NCBI GenBank assembly: GCA_903828675.1
Contig: CAIKND010000135.1
Coordinates: 1 to 35,864 of the forward strand
Direction of reading: 5' to 3'
DNA from: an uncultured Acidobacteriaceae bacterium
GTDB taxonomy: Bacteria > Acidobacteriota > Terriglobia > Terriglobales > Acidobacteriaceae
Length of the DNA: 35,864 nt
Made by a program: the position numbers and the translations under genes. The notes beneath the pieces were generated by a model, which saw only the letters and a list, made by a program, of their open reading frames with translations, was not told the DNA's origin and did not search any database. Each line of letters opens with the position of its first letter. The stretch's first letter is position 1. Positions 25,286 through 34,541 of the stretch are shown one piece after another.

Positions 25286-27739
25286 ATGACGATCAATGAA
25301 CCGGAGTCCGCATCTGACAAGTTTCTAGCTGATTTCTTTAAACCGCGGGCCGGACGGGATCCTGTTCAGTATTTTAGGGAAACATTCGTTCCGTCCAATG
25401 ATATAGAGGAACAGATTGCTGCGATATCGCCGGGGGGAGAAAGGCGGCGTCTAGTAGTGATCGACGGACAGCCAAGGATGGGAAAGACTTGGTCGGCCAT
25501 TGCGGCAATAAGAGCTGTTCTCGAGCGAGATCCTGAGCTAAGCTATTGGACATCCGGCGAAGACTCAAGCGCCCTTTTTACTGGGGAAACAACAACCGTA
25601 TTGGATGGACTTGACAAGGCGCGCGAGATATTCTGCCAAAGCAATCCCTCACTTATCTTTTTAGATGACCTTTTCGGTACTGTCCGCTTGCGAACTCTGG
25701 CCGATGACGAAGAGGGCTTGAAAAGGCTCGAGAGACTGCTAAATCCCGACAGCGACGAGCATATAACTAACTGTCTTCCGGTCGGTGGCGTCTTGGTGTT
25801 GACCAGCCGATCTACACTCCTCACCGCCACCGAGATCATCCTCGGCTGCAGGATCCGTCCGAATAGATCGCAAAAGGAAGGCGTCACGAGATTCTCTCGT
25901 GGGATCTTTCGCCTTAAGGACCATGGCGTCGGCGGATCATTTAACTCCGAGCAACTAGATCAGATAGTGGCACGCCATAATGACCCAAGCCGCTACGCAC
26001 TAAGCGGAGATGAGAGTTCTGCATTACAACCGCCACCCCTTCCCGAGGTTGCAGCCTTTTCGAGTAAAGCGCCAGAACTGCTGGCCCGGCGCGGCAGTAT
26101 CGCAAACGTAGTCTTCGGGGTTGACTTCAATGTCTTGGCAGGGCTCGTAAGGCAACTAAGAGAGCATGATCCGACCAAGGCCCTTGAAGACATGTGCCGT
26201 GCGTATATTTTGGAGATCGCTGCAGGGATTGTGTTTTTGGATGCAGCGGGCTATCGAGCTCTGGGCGTTGATAAAACATGGGAACGACTAGCTGAAGATC
26301 TTTTTCTCCGGCCTAAACGCGGATTGGTCAATTTCGGAAGAGTTCCAAGCGAACACTACATATTCGCTCTTCAAAGCCACTTTGCCCACTCTAACAACAT
26401 CGATACGGCCGCATTTGCGATAAGCAAGATAGCTATGGGCAAGAGGACTTCTATCGTTGCGGTTCGGGGCCTATTGGAGCAAGCGATCGAAAGATTGCCA
26501 GAAAATGAGCGGCCACAGTCGCTAATTTCTCTGATCGAGCGTCACCCAGACGCGCTTTTTGACTGGGAATTGAACAACGGCTCCAAAGAACGGCTAAACA
26601 CGGACTTAGTTTTGAAGCCCGGATTTTGTGCGGCATTAGGGTGGGCTGTCTATAGAATAAAGCGACTTAGCGGAAAAGCTGGGACGCCGGCTACCGAATG
26701 GCTCCGCCAGGGACTAGAATCGCGTATCAAGCAGTGGCGAAAACTTACTCCAGAGAATCAGGAATTGCTCTTGGCGGCATTTTCAACCCTTCTTCATTGG
26801 GCGATCTCGATGGAAACTCATTGCACCCCAGAACATAAAAAGATTAAGCATCCGCCTTTTCTTCGGGCGTTGGGATCAATTCTTAAGGACCTTACTGGTG
26901 AGGCAGCACTGAAAGCACAGATGGTGCTCGACGACGAACTGATGTGGGCATGCAATGCCCTTCCGGACTCCATGATCGGGCGTAGCTCTGAGGTCAAGCG
27001 GCTTAGACGAACGATCTGCGCAGAGGCGAAGGGCAAGGTCATCTCTGATGAATGGACATTGGCAAATCGACTGTTTACATTCGCTTGGCATAATGAGTGG
27101 ATGTATCGAAAACTCGAGGGTGGTCTGGGTGAGGAAATCCGCAGTTGGCTCGACAGGCACGAATCGGAGATCAAAGGAAGGATAACTCATCAACCCAATG
27201 CTCTTGATTTGAATCTCAAGTATCATTGGTGGCATTTCATGACCCAGCATAACGTTTGGATGCGGGATTGGTGCCTTGCTGGCGACCCCGATAGCCCTGA
27301 ACAAAATAAGCCAGCATCTGGAAGTAAAAATCCAGAAGACAACATATGCTTTTTCAAGTTAGTCGAGGCAATCCTCGCCAGCGGGGATGATGGTGAAAGT
27401 GCTGGACTGCGCCTGCGCAACTGCATCATGCTCTTGGGAACTAGGTCGGCCCGTCTTCCGGTGGGTTGTGATGCACGTGAGATCCTAGGCGCGCGCTTAT
27501 CCGATCGGACGGCGGGGTTTGCCCTGCAAGCGATATTTGAACTTGCGCGCGAAGGGTATTTGGCGGAGGGCTGGCCAGATACCTCTACCGAGTTCAATGT
27601 GTGGTGTAAAGAGCAGGATGCAAATTACAGTTCCATAAGGCCTGAAGCATGGAAACGCTATTCTGAAGAACTCAAAATGGTGACCCACCTGGATCTTGTA
27701 CCTGAAGAATGGGAGGAAATTAGACCCGCGCACTGGTAG
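25286..27739 (+). CDS. STAND-type NTPase (nSTAND3-like), 817 residues
   Basis: The N-terminal NTPase domain has Walker A GQPRMGKT (61-68), Walker B SLIFLDDLFG (122-131) and a VLVLTSRS sensor strand. This resembles STAND ATPases of the nSTAND3 type, which act as signal-activated switches in defence systems. The 500 residues behind it are alpha-helical with no clear TPR or WD repeats and could sense a phage component. The ATG at 25286 has GGAG 11 bases upstream. With the membrane protein and small protein upstream it forms a cassette that could sense invasion and trigger membrane damage; that is inference. Confidence 0.72.
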   Translation: MTINEPESASDKFLADFFKPRAGRDPVQYFRETFVPSNDIEEQIAAISPGGERRRLVVIDGQPRMGKTWSAIAAIRAVLERDPELSYWTSGEDSSALFTGETTTVLDGLDKAREIFCQSNPSLIFLDDLFGTVRLRTLADDEEGLKRLERLLNPDSDEHITNCLPVGGVLVLTSRSTLLTATEIILGCRIRPNRSQKEGVTRFSRGIFRLKDHGVGGSFNSEQLDQIVARHNDPSRYALSGDESSALQPPPLPEVAAFSSKAPELLARRGSIANVVFGVDFNVLAGLVRQLREHDPTKALEDMCRAYILEIAAGIVFLDAAGYRALGVDKTWERLAEDLFLRPKRGLVNFGRVPSEHYIFALQSHFAHSNNIDTAAFAISKIAMGKRTSIVAVRGLLEQAIERLPENERPQSLISLIERHPDALFDWELNNGSKERLNTDLVLKPGFCAALGWAVYRIKRLSGKAGTPATEWLRQGLESRIKQWRKLTPENQELLLAAFSTLLHWAISMETHCTPEHKKIKHPPFLRALGSILKDLTGEAALKAQMVLDDELMWACNALPDSMIGRSSEVKRLRRTICAEAKGKVISDEWTLANRLFTFAWHNEWMYRKLEGGLGEEIRSWLDRHESEIKGRITHQPNALDLNLKYHWWHFMTQHNVWMRDWCLAGDPDSPEQNKPASGSKNPEDNICFFKLVEAILASGDDGESAGLRLRNCIMLLGTRSARLPVGCDAREILGARLSDRTAGFALQAIFELAREGYLAEGWPDTSTEFNVWCKEQDANYSSIRPEAWKRYSEELKMVTHLDLVPEEWEEIRPAHW

Positions 27740-28126
27740 GTTGAACGTATCGCCGGGCGAAAAGGACAGCCGAGTCTAGAAGGTGAGTGGACCTTGGCGC
27801 ATTCGTAATCGCCGAGTCATTTTTGATTGCAGCGTGTCGGCACTTTGCCGCCCGTCTTCGCGGTACCGTTCAACGGCATGAAAGGTTCTATTCTGTTCAA
27901 TTCTTTTGAGTGATTTGAACGGGAGACGACTGCACACTGAATGAATTCAGTTTCCTGGATGAAAATGCTACAACAATCTTGCTGACGCGTGGGTGCGCTC
28001 AAATCAGGTGCATCAGGTCAATTCGAATGAGATCGCGGCACTTCTCGTGAAAGTAACGGTGGCCAGTCCGCTCGTCCCGCGTTGGTACTGTGGTAGAATT
28101 GGTCGTCTCAACTCAAGGTGAATACT
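27740..28126. other. Gene-free stretch after the STAND gene
   Basis: 387 bases. It holds short inverted repeats such as CGGCA/TGCCG at 27838-27850 and CCGTT/AACGG near 27867, and an ATCAGGT direct repeat near 28004-28019. No gene or clear terminator was seen. Confidence 0.4.
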
Positions 28127-28396
28127 GTGAATCCTCCCGTGGAATCTAATCTGGGAGTGCGTTGGCAGGTTGCTCCGGATACCGCCGTCACATTAAGCGA
28201 TGGCCTTGGAGATTTATGCTCCATGTTCAAGCCCACAGATAGACCTCAAAGCAGGCGGGTGTGCCCAGCAAAGCGCATTTCTATGCGCATGAGTATCCCT
28301 GTTGAGCCACCGAAGTTGCGGCTATGGTCCGCTTGGGTTGCCCTGCACGGCCAATTGTTACCGCTCAATTCGGGTTCGGACCGCTTTCTGCCATGA
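28127..28396 (+). CDS. Possible small leader gene before the ABC importer
   Basis: 89 residues from GTG with AAGGTG 6 bases upstream; no recognised domain. Its TGA overlaps the ABC ATPase ATG as ATGA. The ATPase itself has no ribosome binding site, so this frame may serve to bring ribosomes to it. Composition looks poor for a folded protein. Confidence 0.35.
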   Translation: MNPPVESNLGVRWQVAPDTAVTLSDGLGDLCSMFKPTDRPQSRRVCPAKRISMRMSIPVEPPKLRLWSAWVALHGQLLPLNSGSDRFLP

Positions 28397-29496
28397 ACGC
28401 TCACCTGAGGATCGCAAACCTAGTAAAGAGGTATGGCCCGACAGCGGCACTCGATGGCGTCAGCTTCGAGGTTGAGCCTGGGGAATTGAAGGTGCTTCTA
28501 GGACCCAGCGGCTCGGGTAAAAGTACAGTTTTGAAGTGCGTAGCTGGTTTAATTTCTCCAACAAGCGGCCGCATCCTCTTGCGAGGCCAGGACATCACGG
28601 ACATACCAATTCACCAGCGAAAGATCGGGCTGGTCATGCAAGGGTACTCTCTCTTTCCGCACATGTCGGCTTATGACAATGTGGCTTTTCCACTGCGTAC
28701 CCCAATGCATCGATGCGGCCAGAAAGAATTGCAGAAGCGGGTTGCACAGATCTTTGACTTGACCGGGCTGACCGGGCTTGAGGGCCAGCGCCCATCGGAG
28801 TTGAGCGGTGGCGAGCAGCAACGCGTGGCGCTTGCGCGAGCTCTAGTATTTAGCCCTGAAGTACTCCTGCTTGATGAACCGTTGGCCGCCCTGGATCGCG
28901 AACTCCGAGAACGGATGCAGGACGAAATCCGCCGCATTCACACAACCCTTGGCATGACAATCATCTATGTGACCCATGATCAGGCTGAGGCTATGAAGGT
29001 CGCTGATCGGATCGCGATTCTCAACAGAGGTCAAGTCGCTCAGGTAGGTTCGGCGCTCGAACTGTACGAGTCACCAAGCAACGAGTTCGTGGCCCGTTTT
29101 CTCGGCGGTGCAAACTTGCTAACCGGCCGAGTCATTTCCATTCTCGACGGCGTGATCAAAGTGGAAGTTGGGAAATGCGAATTACGGGCACCGTCAGTTG
29201 ACGGGCTTTGTCAGGATGCACTCGTGACTCTCTTGGTCCGCCCAGAGAGAGTTCGCGTTGCAGTTCCCGAGGCCGATTCTAACTGTCTGCCTGGAACCAT
29301 AATCAATTCAACCTATCTAGGTAGCGCACTACAGACAGACGTTTCGCTGAGCGACGGCACGGTTTGGCGATCAAGCATGACGCCTGCCAGATCGAGCTTC
29401 AAAGCAGGCGTAACAACCAACATTCATTGGCAGATTGAAGACACTCACATCTTACCGACGCAACAGTCGGTGAATTCTCTACACTTGGAGGCCTAA
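28393..29496 (+). CDS. ABC importer ATPase, PotA-type
   Basis: 367 residues. Walker A GPSGSGKST (37-45), Q-loop VMQGYSLFPHMSAY, signature LSGGEQQRVALARA, Walker B LLLDEPLAALD and switch His YVTHDQAEAMKVA are all present. The C-terminal 120 residues form a TOBE-like domain. It belongs to the MalK/PotA class that drives spermidine/putrescine-type or other polyamine-like uptake. The ATG at 28393 is chosen because the ABC domain begins 5 residues later and the start is coupled as ATGA; an in-frame ATG at 28324 is not favoured. Confidence 0.92.
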   Translation: MNAHLRIANLVKRYGPTAALDGVSFEVEPGELKVLLGPSGSGKSTVLKCVAGLISPTSGRILLRGQDITDIPIHQRKIGLVMQGYSLFPHMSAYDNVAFPLRTPMHRCGQKELQKRVAQIFDLTGLTGLEGQRPSELSGGEQQRVALARALVFSPEVLLLDEPLAALDRELRERMQDEIRRIHTTLGMTIIYVTHDQAEAMKVADRIAILNRGQVAQVGSALELYESPSNEFVARFLGGANLLTGRVISILDGVIKVEVGKCELRAPSVDGLCQDALVTLLVRPERVRVAVPEADSNCLPGTIINSTYLGSALQTDVSLSDGTVWRSSMTPARSSFKAGVTTNIHWQIEDTHILPTQQSVNSLHLEA

Positions 29497-29498
29497 CT

Positions 29499-30581
29499 AT
29501 GAACCGTACGACATTCATCTCTTCGTGGAAGTTTGCGTCTTTTTTCCTGCTTGCCCTATTGAGTTGCATAGCTGGATGCAAACGCACACATGATGAGCCA
29601 GCGCAGACGCGCGAACTCACTGTTTGTTCTTACGGAGGCTCCTTCCAGGAGGCACAACGGAAAGCCTTCTATGAGCCGTTTGAAAAAGATACTGGAATCA
29701 GGGTCCATGAAGCGCAATGGTCGGGGGAGTACGCAAAACTGAAAGCGATGGTTGATGCCGGCGCACCGGCTTGGGACGTCGTCAACGGAGCGGAATCATC
29801 GACCATCATCCGCGGAGCCAGGGAGGGAATCCTCGCGCCAATCGATTATACGGGAATCGATAAAGCAAAGTTCTATCCAGGAGCGCTGACTGACTACTCT
29901 GTTGCTTTTGACTTCTACTCAACAGTGTTGGCCTACAGCAGTCAGACTTACCCTGCCGGAAGACCCCACCCGACAAGTTGGGCCGATTTCTGGGACACAA
30001 AACGATTCCCGGGAGGACGCTCCTTAAGGAAAGATCCGAGAACCACTCTTGAATTTGCGCTCCTGGCTGACGGTGTGCCGATGGAGAAGCTGTACCCGCT
30101 TGACATTGATCGGGCCTTCCGTAGTCTCGACAAGATTGCTCCTGCAGTGACTGTCTGGTGGTCGTCGGGGCACCAACCTGCACAACTGCTTGCAGATAAG
30201 GAAGTCGTCTTAGTCTCAGCATTTAACGGAAGAATTTGGACCGCCGCGACACAAGACAAGATCCCTCTCGAAGTCGATTGGAGCCAAGGCGCATTAGATA
30301 CGGATTCGTGGGTCATCCCAAAAGGTGCCAAGCACTACAAAGAGGCGATGGAATTCATCAGGTACACCAGCAGACCCGACGTCCAACTCCGCCTCACAAA
30401 GTACATTAACTATGGGCCAACAACGCCCGAAGCCTATGCCAATCTGGATGCAGCAACTCGGGCGATGCTCCCGACCTCACCAGAGAACCGCCCAAAGCAA
30501 TTTGTCTATAACGCACAGTGGTGGGCCGATAACGAGGCCCTGGTTGTCGAACGATGGAACAAGTGGCTTATTGAGCGATAA
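29499..30581 (+). CDS. PotD-type substrate-binding lipoprotein
   Basis: 360 residues. The signal sequence ends in the lipobox SCIAGC with lipidated Cys27. The mature part begins ELTVCSYGGSFQEAQRKAF, then FEKDTGIRV, then a DVVN segment, as in PotD-like and related extracellular solute-binding proteins of spermidine/putrescine importers. Ligand residues are not predictable by eye. GGAGG lies 7 bases before the ATG, across the stop of the ATPase gene. Confidence 0.88.
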   Translation: MNRTTFISSWKFASFFLLALLSCIAGCKRTHDEPAQTRELTVCSYGGSFQEAQRKAFYEPFEKDTGIRVHEAQWSGEYAKLKAMVDAGAPAWDVVNGAESSTIIRGAREGILAPIDYTGIDKAKFYPGALTDYSVAFDFYSTVLAYSSQTYPAGRPHPTSWADFWDTKRFPGGRSLRKDPRTTLEFALLADGVPMEKLYPLDIDRAFRSLDKIAPAVTVWWSSGHQPAQLLADKEVVLVSAFNGRIWTAATQDKIPLEVDWSQGALDTDSWVIPKGAKHYKEAMEFIRYTSRPDVQLRLTKYINYGPTTPEAYANLDAATRAMLPTSPENRPKQFVYNAQWWADNEALVVERWNKWLIER

Positions 30582-30638
30582 CACACTGATTGGAATGTAA
30601 GTCAGCCCTAAGGTCGACTGGTTTCGAAGAGGATCCAA

Positions 30639-31520
30639 TTGCCGTTATTTGGAATTCATCCGCGCGCGGTTCATCGCACTACACCGCCTACCAAATCAAT
30701 CCGTAAATCTTGCGGCAACTTGCTGTTGCTCGTTCCGGCGCTAGGATATCTCTGCATCTTCTTTTTCTTCCCCATCGCATTTCTCTTATTTCAAAGTGCG
30801 CTTGCGCCCGGCAACTACCTTCGCGTCCTTCAGGAGCCCGTCTACCTCGAAGTGATGTATAGAACAGCCAAGATGTCATTAGCAGTGACCATAGTTTGTC
30901 TAGCCTTGGGTTACCCATTTGCATACTTTCTGACGACCGCCTCGCAACGGGTGGTCAATCTAGCCATTGGGGTTGTCATGATGCCATTTTGGACAAGCAT
31001 CCTCGTGCGTAGCTACGCTTGGTTGGTCCTTCTTCAACGAGAGGGCATCATCAACAAAGCACTATTAGAACTTAGGCTTATAGCCCGTCCGCTCAAACTC
31101 GTCTACAACTTGAATGGAGTGATATGCGGCATTAGCTACATAATGCTTCCTTACATGATTCTCGTTTTGTATGCGAGCATGCGAAATGTCGATTTGCAAT
31201 TACTCGTCGTTGCTCGGAGCCTTGGAGCCACCCGGTTGAGAGCTTTTTACAAAATCTTTGTGCCACTAACCGCGAAGGGTATCATGGAGGGATGCTCGTT
31301 GGTTTTTATCCTTTCATTCGGCTACTTCATCACGCCCGCTCTGCTCGGTGGCCGAGAGCAGACTACTTTTTCAATGCTAATTGACATCCAGATGAACCAA
31401 CTGCTGGATTGGAGATTTGGAGCGACGCTCTCCGCAGTGCTTCTACTCGTCATTATGCTCTTAGTGTTCGGAGTGCGGCGGATCGTCAGATTGGAAAGGT
31501 CAGTCCAATGGTTACAGTAG
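30639..31520 (+). CDS. ABC permease, PotB-type
   Basis: 293 residues with about six membrane helices and the cytoplasmic EAA-like loop VARSLGATRLRAFYKIFVPL that contacts the ATPase. It starts at TTG with AGAGGA 5 bases upstream. Its last 13 bases overlap the next permease gene. Confidence 0.88.
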   Translation: MPLFGIHPRAVHRTTPPTKSIRKSCGNLLLLVPALGYLCIFFFFPIAFLLFQSALAPGNYLRVLQEPVYLEVMYRTAKMSLAVTIVCLALGYPFAYFLTTASQRVVNLAIGVVMMPFWTSILVRSYAWLVLLQREGIINKALLELRLIARPLKLVYNLNGVICGISYIMLPYMILVLYASMRNVDLQLLVVARSLGATRLRAFYKIFVPLTAKGIMEGCSLVFILSFGYFITPALLGGREQTTFSMLIDIQMNQLLDWRFGATLSAVLLLVIMLLVFGVRRIVRLERSVQWLQ

Positions 31521-32353
31521 ACAAAGAAGAGATGGCAAGTTCGGGTCTATTCACAAAGGTTGCTGCCGCCGCCGTGGCGGCGCTTCTCATCTCTCCGATA
31601 ATTGTCATTTCGGTACTCTCTTTTAGCGAAAGCCGGTACCTGATGTTTCCACCGCCTGGATATTCACTTAGGTGGTACCAGAACCTCATTCAGGACACGA
31701 GTTGGCGACACGCTTTTTTGACCAGCATCGAAATTGCCATCCCCGTTATGTTCTTGGCAACATTGCTCGGCACTGCCGCCGCTATTGCACTTGCGCGATC
31801 TCAGAGCCGAGCGAAAGAATTGCTGATCACACTGACCCTTACTCCAATGATCGTTCCATCGATCGTAACAGCAGTGGCCGCATTTCTTTGGTTTGCTCCA
31901 GTTCACCTGGTCGAGACGCCAATCGCCCTTGTGTTTTCACACACAGCTATAGCGATCCCCTTGGTCGTATTGAGCGTGTCGGCAAGTCTGCAGGGAGTTG
32001 ACCAGTCGCTCGAACTCTGCGCCAGATCTTTGGGAGCTTCTCCATTTCTAGCATTTCGCAAGATTACGCTGCCCCAGATTAGAGCCGGTATTCTTGGAGG
32101 AGGGCTTTTTGCCTTCATCACCTCGTTCGATGAGCCCGTGATCGCTCTTTTCATCGCAGGTACCAAAACGGTAACGCTCCCGAAAAGAATGTGGGATGGG
32201 ATTCGATACGAAATTGATCCGACGGTTTCTGCGGTGTCAACGATAATTGTATTGTTCACCCTGTTTCTGGTAGTCTTGGCGTTTCACTTCTCACCAAGAA
32301 GGACAAGGACAAGCCCGCCAGCTAGCCCTGAAACGGGAGGAAGACAAGCATGA
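31508..32353 (+). CDS. ABC permease, PotC-type
   Basis: 281 residues with an N-terminal membrane helix (LLISPIIVISVLSF), more helices, and the EAA loop ARSLGASPFLAFRKITLPQI. It forms the second half of the importer channel with the PotB-type partner. The ATG overlaps the previous stop region by 13 bases with AAGG 8 bases upstream. The C-terminus is polar and Pro-rich, and its stop overlaps the next mini-ORF as ATGA. Confidence 0.88.
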   Translation: MVTVDKEEMASSGLFTKVAAAAVAALLISPIIVISVLSFSESRYLMFPPPGYSLRWYQNLIQDTSWRHAFLTSIEIAIPVMFLATLLGTAAAIALARSQSRAKELLITLTLTPMIVPSIVTAVAAFLWFAPVHLVETPIALVFSHTAIAIPLVVLSVSASLQGVDQSLELCARSLGASPFLAFRKITLPQIRAGILGGGLFAFITSFDEPVIALFIAGTKTVTLPKRMWDGIRYEIDPTVSAVSTIIVLFTLFLVVLAFHFSPRRTRTSPPASPETGGRQA

Positions 32354-32394
32354 AGCGCATCCCTCTAGCAGCCTTGCGAGGTCGCACAAGATGA
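32350..32394 (+). CDS. 14-codon mini-ORF bridging PotC-type gene and methyltransferase
   Basis: ATG overlaps the permease TGA as ATGA and its own TGA overlaps the methyltransferase ATG as ATGA. It encodes MKRIPLAALRGRTR. It may act as a translational coupling bridge; a chance match is possible. Confidence 0.35.
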   Translation: MKRIPLAALRGRTR

Positions 32395-33368
32395 ATCTGT
32401 CCGAAGTGGATTGCACGCAGTTTTTCGATGAACTGGGTCCGAGGGAACGTACACGGGAACGAATTGTTCTTGAGTTGACGGAGCATACCTACTTCCCCGA
32501 GGGGGAGCCAAGTACTGGATGGCTACCCAAAGTTCGCCGAGCTTTCAGGATCTTGGCAGGTTCCTTATCAAACGGCAAGATTGAGCATGGAACTGTCTGC
32601 ATTGTTGGATGTGGACCGGCGCTTGATGGAATCTTGGCCGCAGAGATCTTGCGACCAGATTATTTGGTGCTGACTGACGTTCATGAGGATGTGGTTGCGA
32701 CAGGCAAAAGGAACGTACTCCGGAATTGCGTGAGCCAGACAGCCATTCGAATAGATGCCTACGTTAGCGATCTATGTCAAGCCTTGATCTATCACAAGAT
32801 TAAGGCTGATTTGATCTATGAGAACCTGCCCAATCTGGCCACGCCGGGGGACGTAAACCTGGATGATGGCGCCCTATCAGCGAGCTTCTTTGCGATTTCG
32901 GAGACTCAGCGAAATATCATCCCTTCGGAGTTTGCCGAACACATGCTGGCTCTTCACTATACATGTTTGATGGAAGCACGAGAATGTCTTCGGCCAGGAG
33001 GCGAGATCATCAGTTGCATAGGTGCTCGAATTCCTCAGAAGATCATCTTTCGAATGTTCCGGGAACTCGGCTACTCCCCAGCTCTCGTCGTGGTTGACTT
33101 AGTCGAGCAGTTTGAAGCAGAAAAGGTCTTGGCCGAGTACGCGAGGGTCGAGCGCGATAAACCTAACATGGAATTCGTGTTCTATGACCTGGACAAGGGA
33201 CGTGAGCAACTTCGTAAGTTGGAAGAGCGTGGAGTGGAGTTAGAAAGGTTGGCGGATGCAATGGCCGATCTGGGAATTTCGTTTAATGCCCAGACAGCCG
33301 CGAATCGTCATTCATTAGGTCAACGCGTTGCCGTTCTTGGCCTTGTGATTCGGGGAAAGCTGTCGTAG
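32391..33368 (+). CDS. SAM-dependent methyltransferase
   Basis: 325 residues with class I methyltransferase motifs: the SAM-binding loop IVGCGPALDG (71-80), acidic end LVLTDVHED near 93-100, and the catalytic-type segment DLIYENLPNL (140-149). The long N-terminus and the C-terminal helical segment point to a small-molecule or amino-acid substrate. It has GAGGT 9 bases upstream of the ATG. Its position at the end of the importer operon suggests that it acts on the imported compound. Confidence 0.82.
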   Translation: MNLSEVDCTQFFDELGPRERTRERIVLELTEHTYFPEGEPSTGWLPKVRRAFRILAGSLSNGKIEHGTVCIVGCGPALDGILAAEILRPDYLVLTDVHEDVVATGKRNVLRNCVSQTAIRIDAYVSDLCQALIYHKIKADLIYENLPNLATPGDVNLDDGALSASFFAISETQRNIIPSEFAEHMLALHYTCLMEARECLRPGGEIISCIGARIPQKIIFRMFRELGYSPALVVVDLVEQFEAEKVLAEYARVERDKPNMEFVFYDLDKGREQLRKLEERGVELERLADAMADLGISFNAQTAANRHSLGQRVAVLGLVIRGKLS

Positions 33369-33628
33369 ATTCACGTTCGGTACCAGTGGGCTGTTGAATC
33401 CGCATGGAATCGTAGGGCCTTGGTGGAGACTATCGAAAATGCCGGCTTAGGCGGATATCCGACTCATGAGATGCAGGGTTGAGTGTTGCACGAGCTTTTG
33501 AATGAGCGCATCATCTCCCAGATGCAATCGACTGGCTCCGCTCGACTAGAACTCGAATGATGTAGTTGTCCGGCACACTGAACTCTCAGCATTTATCAAA
33601 TGGCCTACACCGCATCCGACTAGACTAC

Positions 33629-34153
33629 TCATCGCAACATTCGCAAGTTCGCTAGCCTGTTAGACATCGCGGCGGCGCTCACCTGGAACTTCTTAGCGAG
33701 GAGGCTGATGGCATTCTCGTCATCCAGATCCAGTTCATTTCTCTTCACTTCCTGCTGCACCAGGCCCTTGGGCATCAGTAGAGCTGCGCCGAGTTGGTTG
33801 GCCTCTACTTCGTCGCGATCGGCCCCGGCAGACGAGTTCTCGTCACGCCTGAACGTCACACTACTATCAATAAATAGCTGCGTCTTTTCAACATTCTTTG
33901 CGTGCAGCAAATAGTGCGCTATCTCATGCGAGATGGTAAATCGCTGTCGTACACGCGGGTGTGATGAGTTGTACCCAATCGCGCCCCGCTCGCCCATGAC
34001 AACGAGCATGCCGGAGACCTTTTCGCCCAGTGGGGCCGCCGACATGGTCAGGTTCAAGCGTTGAGCGACGATTTCGATGGCTACAGGCACACGGTAAGTA
34101 TCCGTGTCGCGAAGCGTCTTTTCAGCTTTACCTTCGAGGTTTTCTTTGCTCAT
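33629..34153 (-). CDS. ImmA/IrrE-type metallopeptidase
   Basis: 174 residues with the zinc site HEIAH (76-80) in FTISHEIAHYLLH and the third ligand region EVEANQLGAALLMP. These proteases cleave XRE-type repressors. The ATG at 34153 has AGGA 6 bases upstream and overlaps the XRE gene end by 26 bases. A longer frame to 34183 is unlikely. Confidence 0.85.
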   Translation of the reverse strand: MSKENLEGKAEKTLRDTDTYRVPVAIEIVAQRLNLTMSAAPLGEKVSGMLVVMGERGAIGYNSSHPRVRQRFTISHEIAHYLLHAKNVEKTQLFIDSSVTFRRDENSSAGADRDEVEANQLGAALLMPKGLVQQEVKRNELDLDDENAISLLAKKFQVSAAAMSNRLANLRMLR

Positions 34154-34541
34154 TCGGCTTCCTGCCGGAACGCGGTCTTTCAATCGTCCCTATCAGCATG
34201 CTTGCAAACCCTGTCATCAACTTGATGGTGCCAGGATCTCCTTCGGCTAGTTCCTCGATCTTCTTAATCATCTCTCTATCGATCCGCTCATGAATTGCCG
34301 GCGCGAGCAATTCTTCGTTCCGGGGAATCAGAGAAGTCAAATCCGTTCCCAAGAGTTGAGCAATTTGCCAAAGCAAGTGCAAAGGAGCTCGCTGACGGCC
34401 AGCCTCGATATTGACCACAGATGCCCGACTGATCCCCAGCTGCTTGGCTAGGGCATCCTGGCTCAGGCCCTCGCCGTTGCGCTCCCTCGCCTGACGGATT
34501 CTTCGTCCGAGTTCGCGATAGAGTTCGTCGAAATCCGCCAT
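34128..34541 (-). CDS. XRE-type helix-turn-helix regulator
   Basis: 137 residues. Residues about 26-51 form a Cro/C1-type helix-turn-helix (LSQDALAKQLGISRASVVNI then EAGRQRAP). The C-terminal part is helical and basic at the end. No ribosome binding site is seen before the ATG, so leaderless translation or another start is possible. It pairs with the ImmA-type protease downstream, as in integrative-element and stress regulatory modules. Confidence 0.85.
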   Translation of the reverse strand: MADFDELYRELGRRIRQARERNGEGLSQDALAKQLGISRASVVNIEAGRQRAPLHLLWQIAQLLGTDLTSLIPRNEELLAPAIHERIDREMIKKIEELAEGDPGTIKLMTGFASMLIGTIERPRSGRKPNEQRKPRR

